In this document: positions 1-5,854 of the stretch, piece after piece
Position numbering within the stretch: the stretch's first letter is position 1
Layout: the number at the start of each line of letters is the position of its first letter
Assembly: GCA_022712075.1 (NCBI GenBank)
Contig: JALAHE010000225.1
Coordinates: forward strand, 1 to 5,882
Direction of reading: 5' to 3'
Length of the DNA: 5,882 nt
Source: Galactobacter sp.
GTDB lineage: Bacteria; Actinomycetota; Actinomycetes; Actinomycetales; Micrococcaceae
Translations under genes and position numbers: made by a program
The notes under the pieces: model-generated
Databases searched by the model: none
The model's input: only the letters and a program-made list of their open reading frames with translations
Told to the model about the DNA's origin: nothing

Positions 1-1
1 C

Positions 2-331
2 GGTGGGGTCATCGAGCACGACGGCGAGTACCGCGAGAGCGACGTCGACGAGTCGGTCTGGGTGCCCGTGGCGCCCGGCACGCACGCGCCGGAACCGCTC
101 GAGGTGCTCAGCCTGCCCACGCGCGAGACCGTCGTGGCCCGCGTCGAGGGACCGTATTCGCTCATCACGGAGGCCCATGCTCGCATCGGCGCCTACGCGC
201 TCGAGCACGGACTGACGCTCGCGGCCGGGGGACCGGACGCCCCGCTCGGCGAACGCAACTTCAACGTCTACCTGAGTGAGCCGGACGCCGAGGGCGGCCC
301 GATCACCGAGGTGCACATGCCGCTCGCCTGA
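2..331 (+). CDS. GyrI-like effector-binding domain protein, C-terminal part (probable MerR-family regulator), 5' end outside window
   Basis: The frame is open from the window edge and ends at TGA 329-331, giving 109 visible residues. The stretch LPTRETVVARVEGPYSLITEAHARIGAYALEHGL matches the GyrI-like/BmrR C-terminal pattern: a beta strand, a 'GPY' turn, then a helix ending in 'G(L)'. The closing ITEVHMPL strand is the usual end of this fold. These domains bind hydrophobic or cationic small molecules and are often fused to a MerR-type DNA-binding head, which would lie upstream and cannot be seen. The visible start of the frame (GGVIEHDGEYRESDVDESVWVPV) resembles the strand that precedes the domain in such fusions. 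No acidic residue occupies the usual Glu-x-Tyr position near the end; the protein reads NFNVYL there. A GTG at 62 could start a shorter protein, but homologous-looking sequence continues upstream, so I treat this as a partial gene. It might be a stand-alone GyrI-like protein. Regulation of the downstream ABC pump is plausible but inferred. Confidence 0.75.
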   Translation, partial: GGVIEHDGEYRESDVDESVWVPVAPGTHAPEPLEVLSLPTRETVVARVEGPYSLITEAHARIGAYALEHGLTLAAGGPDAPLGERNFNVYLSEPDAEGGPITEVHMPLA

Positions 332-373
332 GCGGCGGCCCGGCGCCGGGCGCTGGGTCATCGCCTGCACGAC

Positions 374-405
374 GGCGCGGGGAGGCGTGGGTGCCTCCCC
401 GCGCC
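374..405 (+). terminator. Probable intrinsic terminator, 13-bp perfect stem
   Basis: The left arm GGCGCGGGGAGGC (374-386) is exactly complementary to GCCTCCCCGCGCC (393-405), with the 6-nt loop GTGGGT. It begins 43 nt after the stop codon of the GyrI-like gene, a normal terminator position. No U-tract follows, which is common for terminators of high-GC actinobacteria. The function is inferred from position and stem strength, and the hairpin could also act on an opposing transcript. It would separate the regulator gene from the ABC operon. Confidence 0.7.
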
Positions 406-509
406 CCGGGCGCGGAGGGGCCGAAAACCCGGCCACCCGCCGTCGTGCATCGGTGAACTCCCGGGCGAATCATCCGTTTGGGGGATACCAACCAGTCGGG
501 GTCGCGGGT

Positions 510-515
510 TATTCT
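510..515 (+). promoter_or_regulatory. Candidate -10 element for the ABC operon
   Basis: TATTCT fits the TAnnnT core of a housekeeping-sigma -10 box. It sits in the least GC-rich part of the gap, 132 nt before the ABC start codon. No credible -35 hexamer lies 16-19 nt upstream: TTGGGG at 478-483 is 26 nt away, which is too far. If it is real, the leader would be roughly 125 nt long. The evidence is base composition plus one hexamer only. Confidence 0.25.
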
Positions 516-636
516 TTTCGTCGCTTTGGGGGCAGCCGGCCCTCGTTGCCCACCCGCCGATCTCCCTCACCTTTGCCCACCTGGCCGCCGGCACCGCGCG
601 CCCGGGCCAAGGGGGGAAGACGGGGCGGAGCCTGAC

Positions 637-642
637 GAAGGA
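637..642 (+). promoter_or_regulatory. Ribosome binding site of the first ABC gene
   Basis: GAAGGA is a good Shine-Dalgarno match and is followed by a 5-nt A-rich spacer (AAAAC) before ATG 648. It fixes the start codon of the first ABC subunit. Confidence 0.85.
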
Positions 643-647
643 AAAAC

Positions 648-2381
648 ATGCTTCTCAAGCTCATCGCACGGCACGCTAAGCCGTACGTTGGGTGGATCTC
701 CCTTGTGGTGATCCTCCAGCTCGCATCCACCATCACGACTCTTTACCTGCCCGCGCTGAACGCCAACATCATCGATCAGGGCGTCCTCCCGGGCAACGTC
801 GGCCGCATCTGGGAACTCGGCGGCATCATGCTGATCGTCGCGTTCATCCAGGTCATCGTGGCCGTCGCCGCCGTCTACTACGGCTCCAAGACCGCCATGG
901 CGATCGGCCGCGACATCCGCCGCGATGTGTTCCACCGCGTCTCCGACTTCTCGGCCCGCGAGGTCAACAAGTTCGGCGCGGCCACGCTCATCACGCGCGG
1001 CACCAACGACGTCCAGCAGATCCAGATGCTCACGCTCATGGCTCTGAACTTCATGGTCAGCGCGCCCATCATGTGCATCGGCGGCATCATCATGGCGCTG
1101 CGCGAGGACGCCGGGCTGTCCTGGCTCGTGTGGGTCTCCGTCCCGTTGCTCTTCCTCGTGGTCGGCCTGCTGGTCATCAAGCTCATGCCGCTCTTCCGCG
1201 AGAACCAGGAGCGCCTCGACTCCATCAACGGCGTCCTTCGCGAGCAGATCACGGGCATCCGCGTGGTCCGCGCCTTCACGCGCGAGCCGCACGAGACGAA
1301 GCGCTTCAACGAGTCGAACGACGCCCTGACCGGCGTGGGCGTGCGCGTCGGCAACCTCTTCGTGCTGATGTTCCCGCTCATCATGCTGATCCTCGAGGCG
1401 GCCACCACGGCCGTGCTGTGGTTCGGCGGCCACCGCGTTGACCAGGGTGCCATCCAGGTCGGCTCGCTCACGGCGTTCATGCAGTACCTCATGCAGATCC
1501 TGACGGCCGTCATGATGGGCACCTTCATGGCCATGATGATCCCGCGCGCCCTGGTCTCCGCCGAGCGCATCGGCGAGGTCATGGACACCAAGCCCTCCAT
1601 CGAGGACGCGAGCGTGGAGCCGGCCCCCGTGGCCGGTGCCCCCGCCGTCGAGTTCCGCGACGTCTCCTTCGGCTACCCCGGTGCCGAGGCCAACGTCGTC
1701 TCGGGCCTGAGTTTCGTGGCTGAGGCCGGCAAGACCACCGCCATCATCGGGTCAACCGGTGCCGGCAAGACCACGCTCCTGAACCTCATCCCGCGCCTCT
1801 ACGACGCGGACTCGGGTCAGGTGCTGATCAACGGCGTGCCCACGGAGCAGATGACCCGCAAGGGCCTCTCCTCCGCGATCGCCGCCGTGCCGCAGAAGCC
1901 CTTCCTGTTCTCCGGCACCGTGGCTTCCAACCTGCGCTTCGGCGCGAGGGACGCCACGGAGGAACAGCTCTGGGAGGCCCTCGGGGTGGCCCAGGCCGCC
2001 GACTTCGTCAAGGAGCGCGAGGGTCAGCTGGAGTCCGCCATCTCGCAGGGCGGCACCAACGTCTCTGGCGGCCAGCGCCAGCGCCTGTGCATCGCGCGCG
2101 CCCTGGCGGCCAAGCCGCAGGTCTACCTCTTCGACGACTCCTTCTCGGCGCTCGACGTCGCGACGGACGCCCGCCTGCGCGCGGCGCTCGAGGAACCCAC
2201 CAAGGACGCGGCGGTGATCATCGTGGCCCAGCGCGTCTCCACCATCCTGGAGGCCGACCAGATCCTCGTCCTGGAGCACGGCGAGATCGTCGCCCGAGGC
2301 ACCCACGAGGAGCTACTGCTCAGCAGCCCCACGTACCAAGAGATCGTCCAGTCGCAGATCAGCGCGGAGGAGGTGGCCTGA
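648..2381 (+). CDS. ABC exporter half-transporter (TMD-NBD), degenerate-site subunit of a heterodimeric pump
   Basis: This 577-residue type IV ABC exporter subunit is of normal half-transporter length. About six membrane segments fall near residues 15-37, 56-78, 131-152, 158-178, 236-260 and 272-298, and the ATPase domain covers about 334-575. Visible motifs are the A-loop Tyr343, Walker A GSTGAGKTT (368-376, Lys374), Q-loop Gln416, a canonical signature NVSGGQRQ (471-478), Walker B ending at Asp496, and D-loop SALD (500-503). Two catalytic positions are altered: Asp497 replaces the catalytic Glu, and Gln528 (VAQRVSTI) replaces the switch His. This is the pattern of the TM287/BmrC-type subunit, whose own ATP site binds but barely hydrolyses ATP. 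The start is set by the GAAGGA site and by the usual 'MLLKLI...PY' opening. The stop overlaps the next ABC start, so the two products should be made in step. The closest mycobacterial pair I can think of is Rv1273c/Rv1272c, from memory of family and gene order only. The substrate is unknown; a drug or lipid is likely. Confidence 0.95.
   Translation: MLLKLIARHAKPYVGWISLVVILQLASTITTLYLPALNANIIDQGVLPGNVGRIWELGGIMLIVAFIQVIVAVAAVYYGSKTAMAIGRDIRRDVFHRVSDFSAREVNKFGAATLITRGTNDVQQIQMLTLMALNFMVSAPIMCIGGIIMALREDAGLSWLVWVSVPLLFLVVGLLVIKLMPLFRENQERLDSINGVLREQITGIRVVRAFTREPHETKRFNESNDALTGVGVRVGNLFVLMFPLIMLILEAATTAVLWFGGHRVDQGAIQVGSLTAFMQYLMQILTAVMMGTFMAMMIPRALVSAERIGEVMDTKPSIEDASVEPAPVAGAPAVEFRDVSFGYPGAEANVVSGLSFVAEAGKTTAIIGSTGAGKTTLLNLIPRLYDADSGQVLINGVPTEQMTRKGLSSAIAAVPQKPFLFSGTVASNLRFGARDATEEQLWEALGVAQAADFVKEREGQLESAISQGGTNVSGGQRQRLCIARALAAKPQVYLFDDSFSALDVATDARLRAALEEPTKDAAVIIVAQRVSTILEADQILVLEHGEIVARGTHEELLLSSPTYQEIVQSQISAEEVA
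2366..2373 (+). promoter_or_regulatory. Ribosome binding site of the second ABC gene, inside the first
   Basis: GGAGGAGG lies within the last codons of the first ABC gene, 7 nt before ATG 2381. It decides the start of the second subunit: the reading frame is open back to about 2087, but that extension would lie inside the first gene's ATPase domain and has no such site. The stop and start share one base (TGATG), so translation is coupled. Confidence 0.9.
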
Positions 2382-4555
2382 TGAGCCCGCGAAAGAACAA
2401 GAAGGACACCGCGGCCCAGACCGAGGCCGCCACCGAGCTCGAGGGTGCCGTGGCGTCGGCCGAGGCGGACGCCTCGGCCGACATGAGCATCGACGACGGC
2501 TTCGGCGGTTCCATGTCGGTGCGCAAGGCCGAGCACTTCTGGCCGAGCGCCAAGCGCCTGCTGGGGCTCCTGGCCCCGTTCAAGCTGGCCCTGTCCGCGG
2601 TCTTCGCCCTCGTGGCGATCTCCGTGGTCTTCAACGTCGTGGCCCCCAAGGTCATGGGCCGGGCCATGGACATCATCGCCGGCGGCCTCATTGGCCGTAA
2701 CTTGCCGCCCGGCATGACGAAGGAGCAGTTCATCGAGGGGCTGCGTGCCGCCGGCAAGACGGAGGAGGCCGCCCGGTATAACACCATGGTCTTCACGCCG
2801 GGCCAGGGCATCGACTTCGTGGCCCTCGGCAACGTGCTGCTCGTGGTGCTCACGCTCTACGTGCTCGCCTCGCTCTTCATGTGGGCGCAGGGCTGGCTGC
2901 TTAACAAGCTCGTCATGCGTGTGGTGCGCGGCCTGCGCCGCGACGTGGAGGCCAAGCTCAACCGCCTGCCGCTGAACTACTTCGACACGCGCCAGCGCGG
3001 CGACGTGCTCTCCCGCGTCACCAACGACGTCGACAACATCCAGCAGTCGCTGCAGCAGGCCCTGAGCCAGCTCGTCTCCGCCGTCATGACGGTCATCGGC
3101 ATCATCATCATGATGTTCGTGGTCTCGTGGCAGCTCGCGCTCATCGCCCTCGTGGCGCTGCCGCTGACGGGCGTCATCATGGCCGGCATCGGTAAGCCCT
3201 CGCAGAAGCGCTTCGTGGCGCAGTGGCAGGCCACCGGTGCGCTCAACGGCCAGATCGAGGAATCCTTCTCGGGCCACGAGCTGGTCAAGGTCTTCGGCCG
3301 CGAGGAGGACATGCGCGAGCGCTTCGAGGAGCGCAACGAGTCCCTCTTCAAGGCCGCGTTCTCGGCGCAGGCGCTGTCCATGTCGATGATGCCGATCATG
3401 ACCTTCGTGTCCTACCTGTCCTACGTCGGCATCGCCGTCGTGGGTGGCCTGCGCGTCGCCGCCGGCCAGATGAGCCTGGGCGACGCCACGGCGTTCATCC
3501 AGTACTCGCGCCAGTTCACGCAGCCGCTCTCGGAGATCGCCGGCGTGGCAAACATGTTCCAGTCGGGCGTCGCGGCCGCCGAGCGCACCTTCGAGCTGCT
3601 GGACGCTGACGAGGAGGAGCAGGAGGAGCCCTCCGGCAAGCTCCCCGCCCGCACCGAGGGCCGCGTGCAGTTCCAGAACGTCTCGTTCTCCTACTCGGAG
3701 GACAAGCCGCTCATCGAGGACCTCTCCTTCGAGGCGGACCCGGGTCACACCGTGGCGATCGTCGGCCCCACGGGTGCAGGCAAGACCACGCTCGTGAACC
3801 TCGTGATGCGCTTCTACGAGATCAACTCCGGGCGCATCCTGCTGGACGGCGTGGACACGAAGGAGCTTTCCCGCTCCGAGCTGCGCTCCAAGGTGGGCAT
3901 GGTGCTGCAGGACGCCTGGCTGTTCGGCGGCACCATCATGGAGAACATCCGCTACGGCCGCCTCGAGGCAACCGACGAGGAGGTCATCGCCGCGGCGAAG
4001 GCCACCTACGTCGACCGCTTCGTGCGCGCCCTGCCGGACGGCTACGACACGGTGCTGGACGAGGACGCGACCAACGTCTCGGCCGGTGAGCGCCAGCTCA
4101 TCACGATCGCGCGCGCGTTCGTCTCCGACCCGAGCCTGCTGATCCTCGACGAGGCAACGAGCTCGGTGGATACCCGCACGGAGCTCCTGGTCCAGCAGGC
4201 CATGAAGGCCCTTCGCTCGGACCGCACGAGCTTTGTCATCGCGCACCGCCTCTCCACCATCCGCGACGCCGACACCATCCTCGTGATGGAGGCCGGCCGG
4301 ATCGTGGAGCAGGGCAACCACGAGCAGCTGCTCGCGGCGCGCGGGGCGTACCACCGCCTCTACATGTCGCAGTTCGTTGGCCCCGCCGACACCGAGGTGG
4401 CCGAGGAGGAGCGCCAGGCCGCCGAGGCCGAGGAGCTCGCCACGGGCGCCGTGCCGGTCGTGACGGAGGACCCCCCGGCGGCCGACGCCTCGCAGGGCAC
4501 CGACGCGCAGGCGCCGGAGCACGGCAAGCACAGCGCCGGCGAGACCGGTGTCTAG
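2381..4555 (+). CDS. ABC exporter half-transporter (TMD-NBD), catalytic-site subunit of a heterodimeric pump
   Basis: This 724-residue partner of the preceding subunit is longer than the usual half-transporter of about 580-630. Residues 1-50 are a polar Ala/Glu/Asp-rich cytosolic extension. Membrane segments lie near 66-98, 148-172, 230-250, 255-272, 335-357 and 365-395. Between the first two is an inserted loop of about 45 residues (101-147, with LPPGMTKEQF), predicted outside the cell. The ATPase domain covers about 428-667: A-loop Tyr438, Walker A GPTGAGKTT (462-470, Lys468), Q-loop Gln510, variant signature NVSAGERQ (565-572), Walker B LLILDE with catalytic Glu591, D-loop SSVD (594-597), and switch His622 (AHRLSTI). 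A 57-residue acidic Ala/Glu/Pro-rich tail follows. Its Walker A/B, Glu and His, with the canonical signature of subunit 1, form the hydrolysing site. The altered signature faces the degenerate site of subunit 1. The start is ATG 2381, from the strong binding site and overlap. Substrate and direction of transport are not visible; export is typical of this fold. Confidence 0.95.
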   Translation: MSPRKNKKDTAAQTEAATELEGAVASAEADASADMSIDDGFGGSMSVRKAEHFWPSAKRLLGLLAPFKLALSAVFALVAISVVFNVVAPKVMGRAMDIIAGGLIGRNLPPGMTKEQFIEGLRAAGKTEEAARYNTMVFTPGQGIDFVALGNVLLVVLTLYVLASLFMWAQGWLLNKLVMRVVRGLRRDVEAKLNRLPLNYFDTRQRGDVLSRVTNDVDNIQQSLQQALSQLVSAVMTVIGIIIMMFVVSWQLALIALVALPLTGVIMAGIGKPSQKRFVAQWQATGALNGQIEESFSGHELVKVFGREEDMRERFEERNESLFKAAFSAQALSMSMMPIMTFVSYLSYVGIAVVGGLRVAAGQMSLGDATAFIQYSRQFTQPLSEIAGVANMFQSGVAAAERTFELLDADEEEQEEPSGKLPARTEGRVQFQNVSFSYSEDKPLIEDLSFEADPGHTVAIVGPTGAGKTTLVNLVMRFYEINSGRILLDGVDTKELSRSELRSKVGMVLQDAWLFGGTIMENIRYGRLEATDEEVIAAAKATYVDRFVRALPDGYDTVLDEDATNVSAGERQLITIARAFVSDPSLLILDEATSSVDTRTELLVQQAMKALRSDRTSFVIAHRLSTIRDADTILVMEAGRIVEQGNHEQLLAARGAYHRLYMSQFVGPADTEVAEEERQAAEAEELATGAVPVVTEDPPAADASQGTDAQAPEHGKHSAGETGV

Positions 4556-5839
4556 GTGAGCGCGGCTCACGAGAACGAGGCCGTGCGGGGTCGAAGGGCC
4601 CCGCACGGCCTCGTGCCGTTAACCGGACGGGACCCGCGCGAGGCCGAGCGCGCCGGGTCGCCGCTCGAGCTGATCTTCGACCTCGTGGCCGTGGTGGCGG
4701 TCTCCATCGCCGCCTCCAACCTCGAGCACCTTCTGGCCGAGGGGCACTGGGCGCAGGGGATCGGCACGTTCGCGTTCGCGACCTTCGGGATCACGTGGGC
4801 GTGGTGGAGCTACTCGCAGCTGCTGAGCGCGTTCGACACGGACGACTGGGGCGTGCGCCTTGTGACGCTCATGCAGATGGCCGGGGTCCTGGTGTTGGCC
4901 CTCGGCATCGCGCCCATGGTCGCCTCGGTGGACGCCGGCGGGCCGCTCGGCAACCAGATCATGGTGCTCGGCTACGTCTTCATGCGCGTGGGAAGCATCA
5001 TCCTGTGGCTGCGCGTGGCGCGCAGCTCGCCCGAGTACCGCACGACGGCGCTCGCGTACGTTCGGGCGCTCGTCATCTCCCAGCTCGGCTGGGTGCTGCA
5101 GGCCTTCCTGCCGCTCCCGGCGGGGGTCAGCTTTGTGCTGATGGGGATCTGGCTCCTGCAGGAGGTGGCCTACCCGCTCCTCGCCGAGCGGCAGGGGCGC
5201 ATCCCCTGGCATCCGCTGCACATGGCCGAGCGGCTCTCGGCGTTTGTCATCATCACGCTCGGCGAGGTGGTGCTCGGCACCTTCACGGCCGTGCAGGCCG
5301 AGCTCGCCGAGCCCGATCGCTGGGTGGATGCCGCCGCCGTTGGTGCCGCCGGCCTGAGCCTGGCCTTCGGACTCTGGTGGATCTACTTCATCGTGCCGGT
5401 CGGCGAGGTCTTCGCAGTGCGCCGCGGGGCCCTGCACTGGATGGGCCTGGCGCACATCGTGCTCTACGGTTCCATCGCCGCGATCGGCGCCGGCCTGCAC
5501 CTCGCCGCCACGTACGCGGAGGGGGAGGAGGGGCTCGGCACCACCGCGGTGGTGCTGGCCGTTGCCCTGCCGGCCACGCTCGCCGTGGTCATGGTGTTCG
5601 TGTGCTTCACGGCGCTCGTCCCCGGCTTCGACGCCTTCCACCTGCTGCTCCTGGCGCTGACCTTTGCGCTGGGCGCCGGATCGGTGGTGCTCGCCGCGGC
5701 CGGTGCGCCGCTGGGCGCGTGCCTGCTCGTGGTCATGCTCCTGCCGTGGGTCAGCGTGGTGGGCTGGGAGCTCAAGGGGCACCGGGACATGCGCCCCCGG
5801 CTGGAGCGGACCCTCGCGGCGCTGCGCGTGCGCCGGTAG
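4556..5839 (+). CDS. ltrA: LtrA-family (low temperature requirement A) integral membrane protein
   Basis: The 427-residue product is very hydrophobic, with roughly ten membrane segments spread from about residue 38 to 410. It shows LtrA-family (PF06772-type) features: a short polar N-terminus with GRDPREAERA, then SPLELIFDLV (35-44) opening the first helix, WAWWSYS (81-87), the central HMAERLSAFVIITLGE (222-237) with the conserved Glu-Arg and Leu-Gly-Glu, FGLWWIYF (271-278), and AHIVLYGS (299-306) in a later helix. The family takes its name from a Listeria locus needed for growth in the cold. Its molecular function is not established, so none is assigned. The start is uncertain. GTG 4556 directly follows the ABC stop TAG and has no good ribosome binding site, which would imply coupled translation. 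GTG 4613 gives 408 residues starting just before GRDP, closer to what I expect of the family, but lies in the hairpin's right arm. GTG 4583 is poorly spaced. A start beyond 4613 would remove conserved sequence. The C-terminus is basic and complete. Confidence 0.88.
   Translation: MSAAHENEAVRGRRAPHGLVPLTGRDPREAERAGSPLELIFDLVAVVAVSIAASNLEHLLAEGHWAQGIGTFAFATFGITWAWWSYSQLLSAFDTDDWGVRLVTLMQMAGVLVLALGIAPMVASVDAGGPLGNQIMVLGYVFMRVGSIILWLRVARSSPEYRTTALAYVRALVISQLGWVLQAFLPLPAGVSFVLMGIWLLQEVAYPLLAERQGRIPWHPLHMAERLSAFVIITLGEVVLGTFTAVQAELAEPDRWVDAAAVGAAGLSLAFGLWWIYFIVPVGEVFAVRRGALHWMGLAHIVLYGSIAAIGAGLHLAATYAEGEEGLGTTAVVLAVALPATLAVVMVFVCFTALVPGFDAFHLLLLALTFALGAGSVVLAAAGAPLGACLLVVMLLPWVSVVGWELKGHRDMRPRLERTLAALRVRR
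4575..4614 (+). terminator. Terminator-like hairpin, 16-bp perfect stem, across the 5' end of ltrA
   Basis: The left arm ACGAGGCCGTGCGGGG (4575-4590) is exactly complementary to CCCCGCACGGCCTCGT (4599-4614), with the 8-nt loop TCGAAGGG. A further T-G and C-G pair can close the loop. It starts 20 nt past the ABC stop codon, where a terminator is expected, and no U-tract follows. It overlaps codons 7-20 of ltrA if that gene starts at 4556. It may terminate or attenuate the ABC transcript, or control ltrA translation; the sequence alone cannot decide. Confidence 0.65.
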
Positions 5840-5842
5840 GTG

Positions 5843-5848
5843 CACACT
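5843..5848 (+). promoter_or_regulatory. Candidate -10 element for a leaderless downstream transcript
   Basis: CACACT has the A2 and T6 of the TAnnnT pattern and ends exactly 6 nt before ATG 5855. That is the spacing seen when actinobacterial transcription starts at the A of the start codon. It falls between the ltrA stop and the next possible gene. No -35 box is recognisable, since the upstream bases are GC-rich ltrA coding sequence. It is a weak candidate supported by position. Confidence 0.3.
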
Positions 5849-5854
5849 GGTGGC

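Larger units (their letters stand above)
332..647. other. Intergenic region between the GyrI-like gene and the ABC operon
   Basis: This 316-bp gap has no convincing reading frame. Its first part holds a 14-bp perfect palindrome, GCCCGGCGCCGGGC (338-351), the strong hairpin at 374-405, and a weaker 5-bp stem (419-423 with 430-434) around an AAAACC loop. Its middle (about 470-530) is the least GC-rich stretch of the window and is where I would expect the promoter. TTTGGGGG occurs twice there, at 477-484 and 525-532. The last part (about 540-636) is C-rich then G-rich leader sequence, containing a short imperfect stem (582-586 with 605-609). It ends at the ribosome binding site for the first ABC gene. 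Confidence 0.7.

Noticed and set aside
419..434. Second small hairpin GGCCG-AAAACC-CGGCC
   Set aside because: A 5-bp stem in GC-rich DNA is expected by chance. It is mentioned in the gap description but not called as a terminator.
482..510. Stress-sigma (SigR/SigH-like) promoter, GGGAT followed by GTT
   Set aside because: The gap between the two elements is about 20-21 nt rather than the expected 18 or so, and the first element is only a partial match.
276..635. Open frames in the gap on both strands
   Set aside because: They overlap the hairpins and leader, are Arg/Pro/Gly-rich, lack ribosome binding sites and resemble no family I know.
567..1433. Long - strand frame over the first ABC gene
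   Set aside because: It is His/Asp/Glu/Arg-rich low-complexity translation opposite a well-supported gene, so I treat it as a shadow.
2087..2380. Upstream extension of the second ABC reading frame to about 2087
   Set aside because: It lies inside the conserved ATPase domain of the first ABC gene, translates to Arg/Gly/Pro-rich shadow sequence, and the strong binding site sits just before ATG 2381.
2123..4606. Very long open frame on the - strand across the second ABC gene
   Set aside because: It is a typical antisense shadow of high-GC coding sequence. It is rich in His, Arg, Asp, Gly and Leu, has no recognisable domain, and faces a clearly real gene.
4619..5845. Long - strand frame over ltrA
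   Set aside because: It has the same His/Arg/Gly-rich shadow composition, while the + strand shows clear LtrA motifs and membrane helices.
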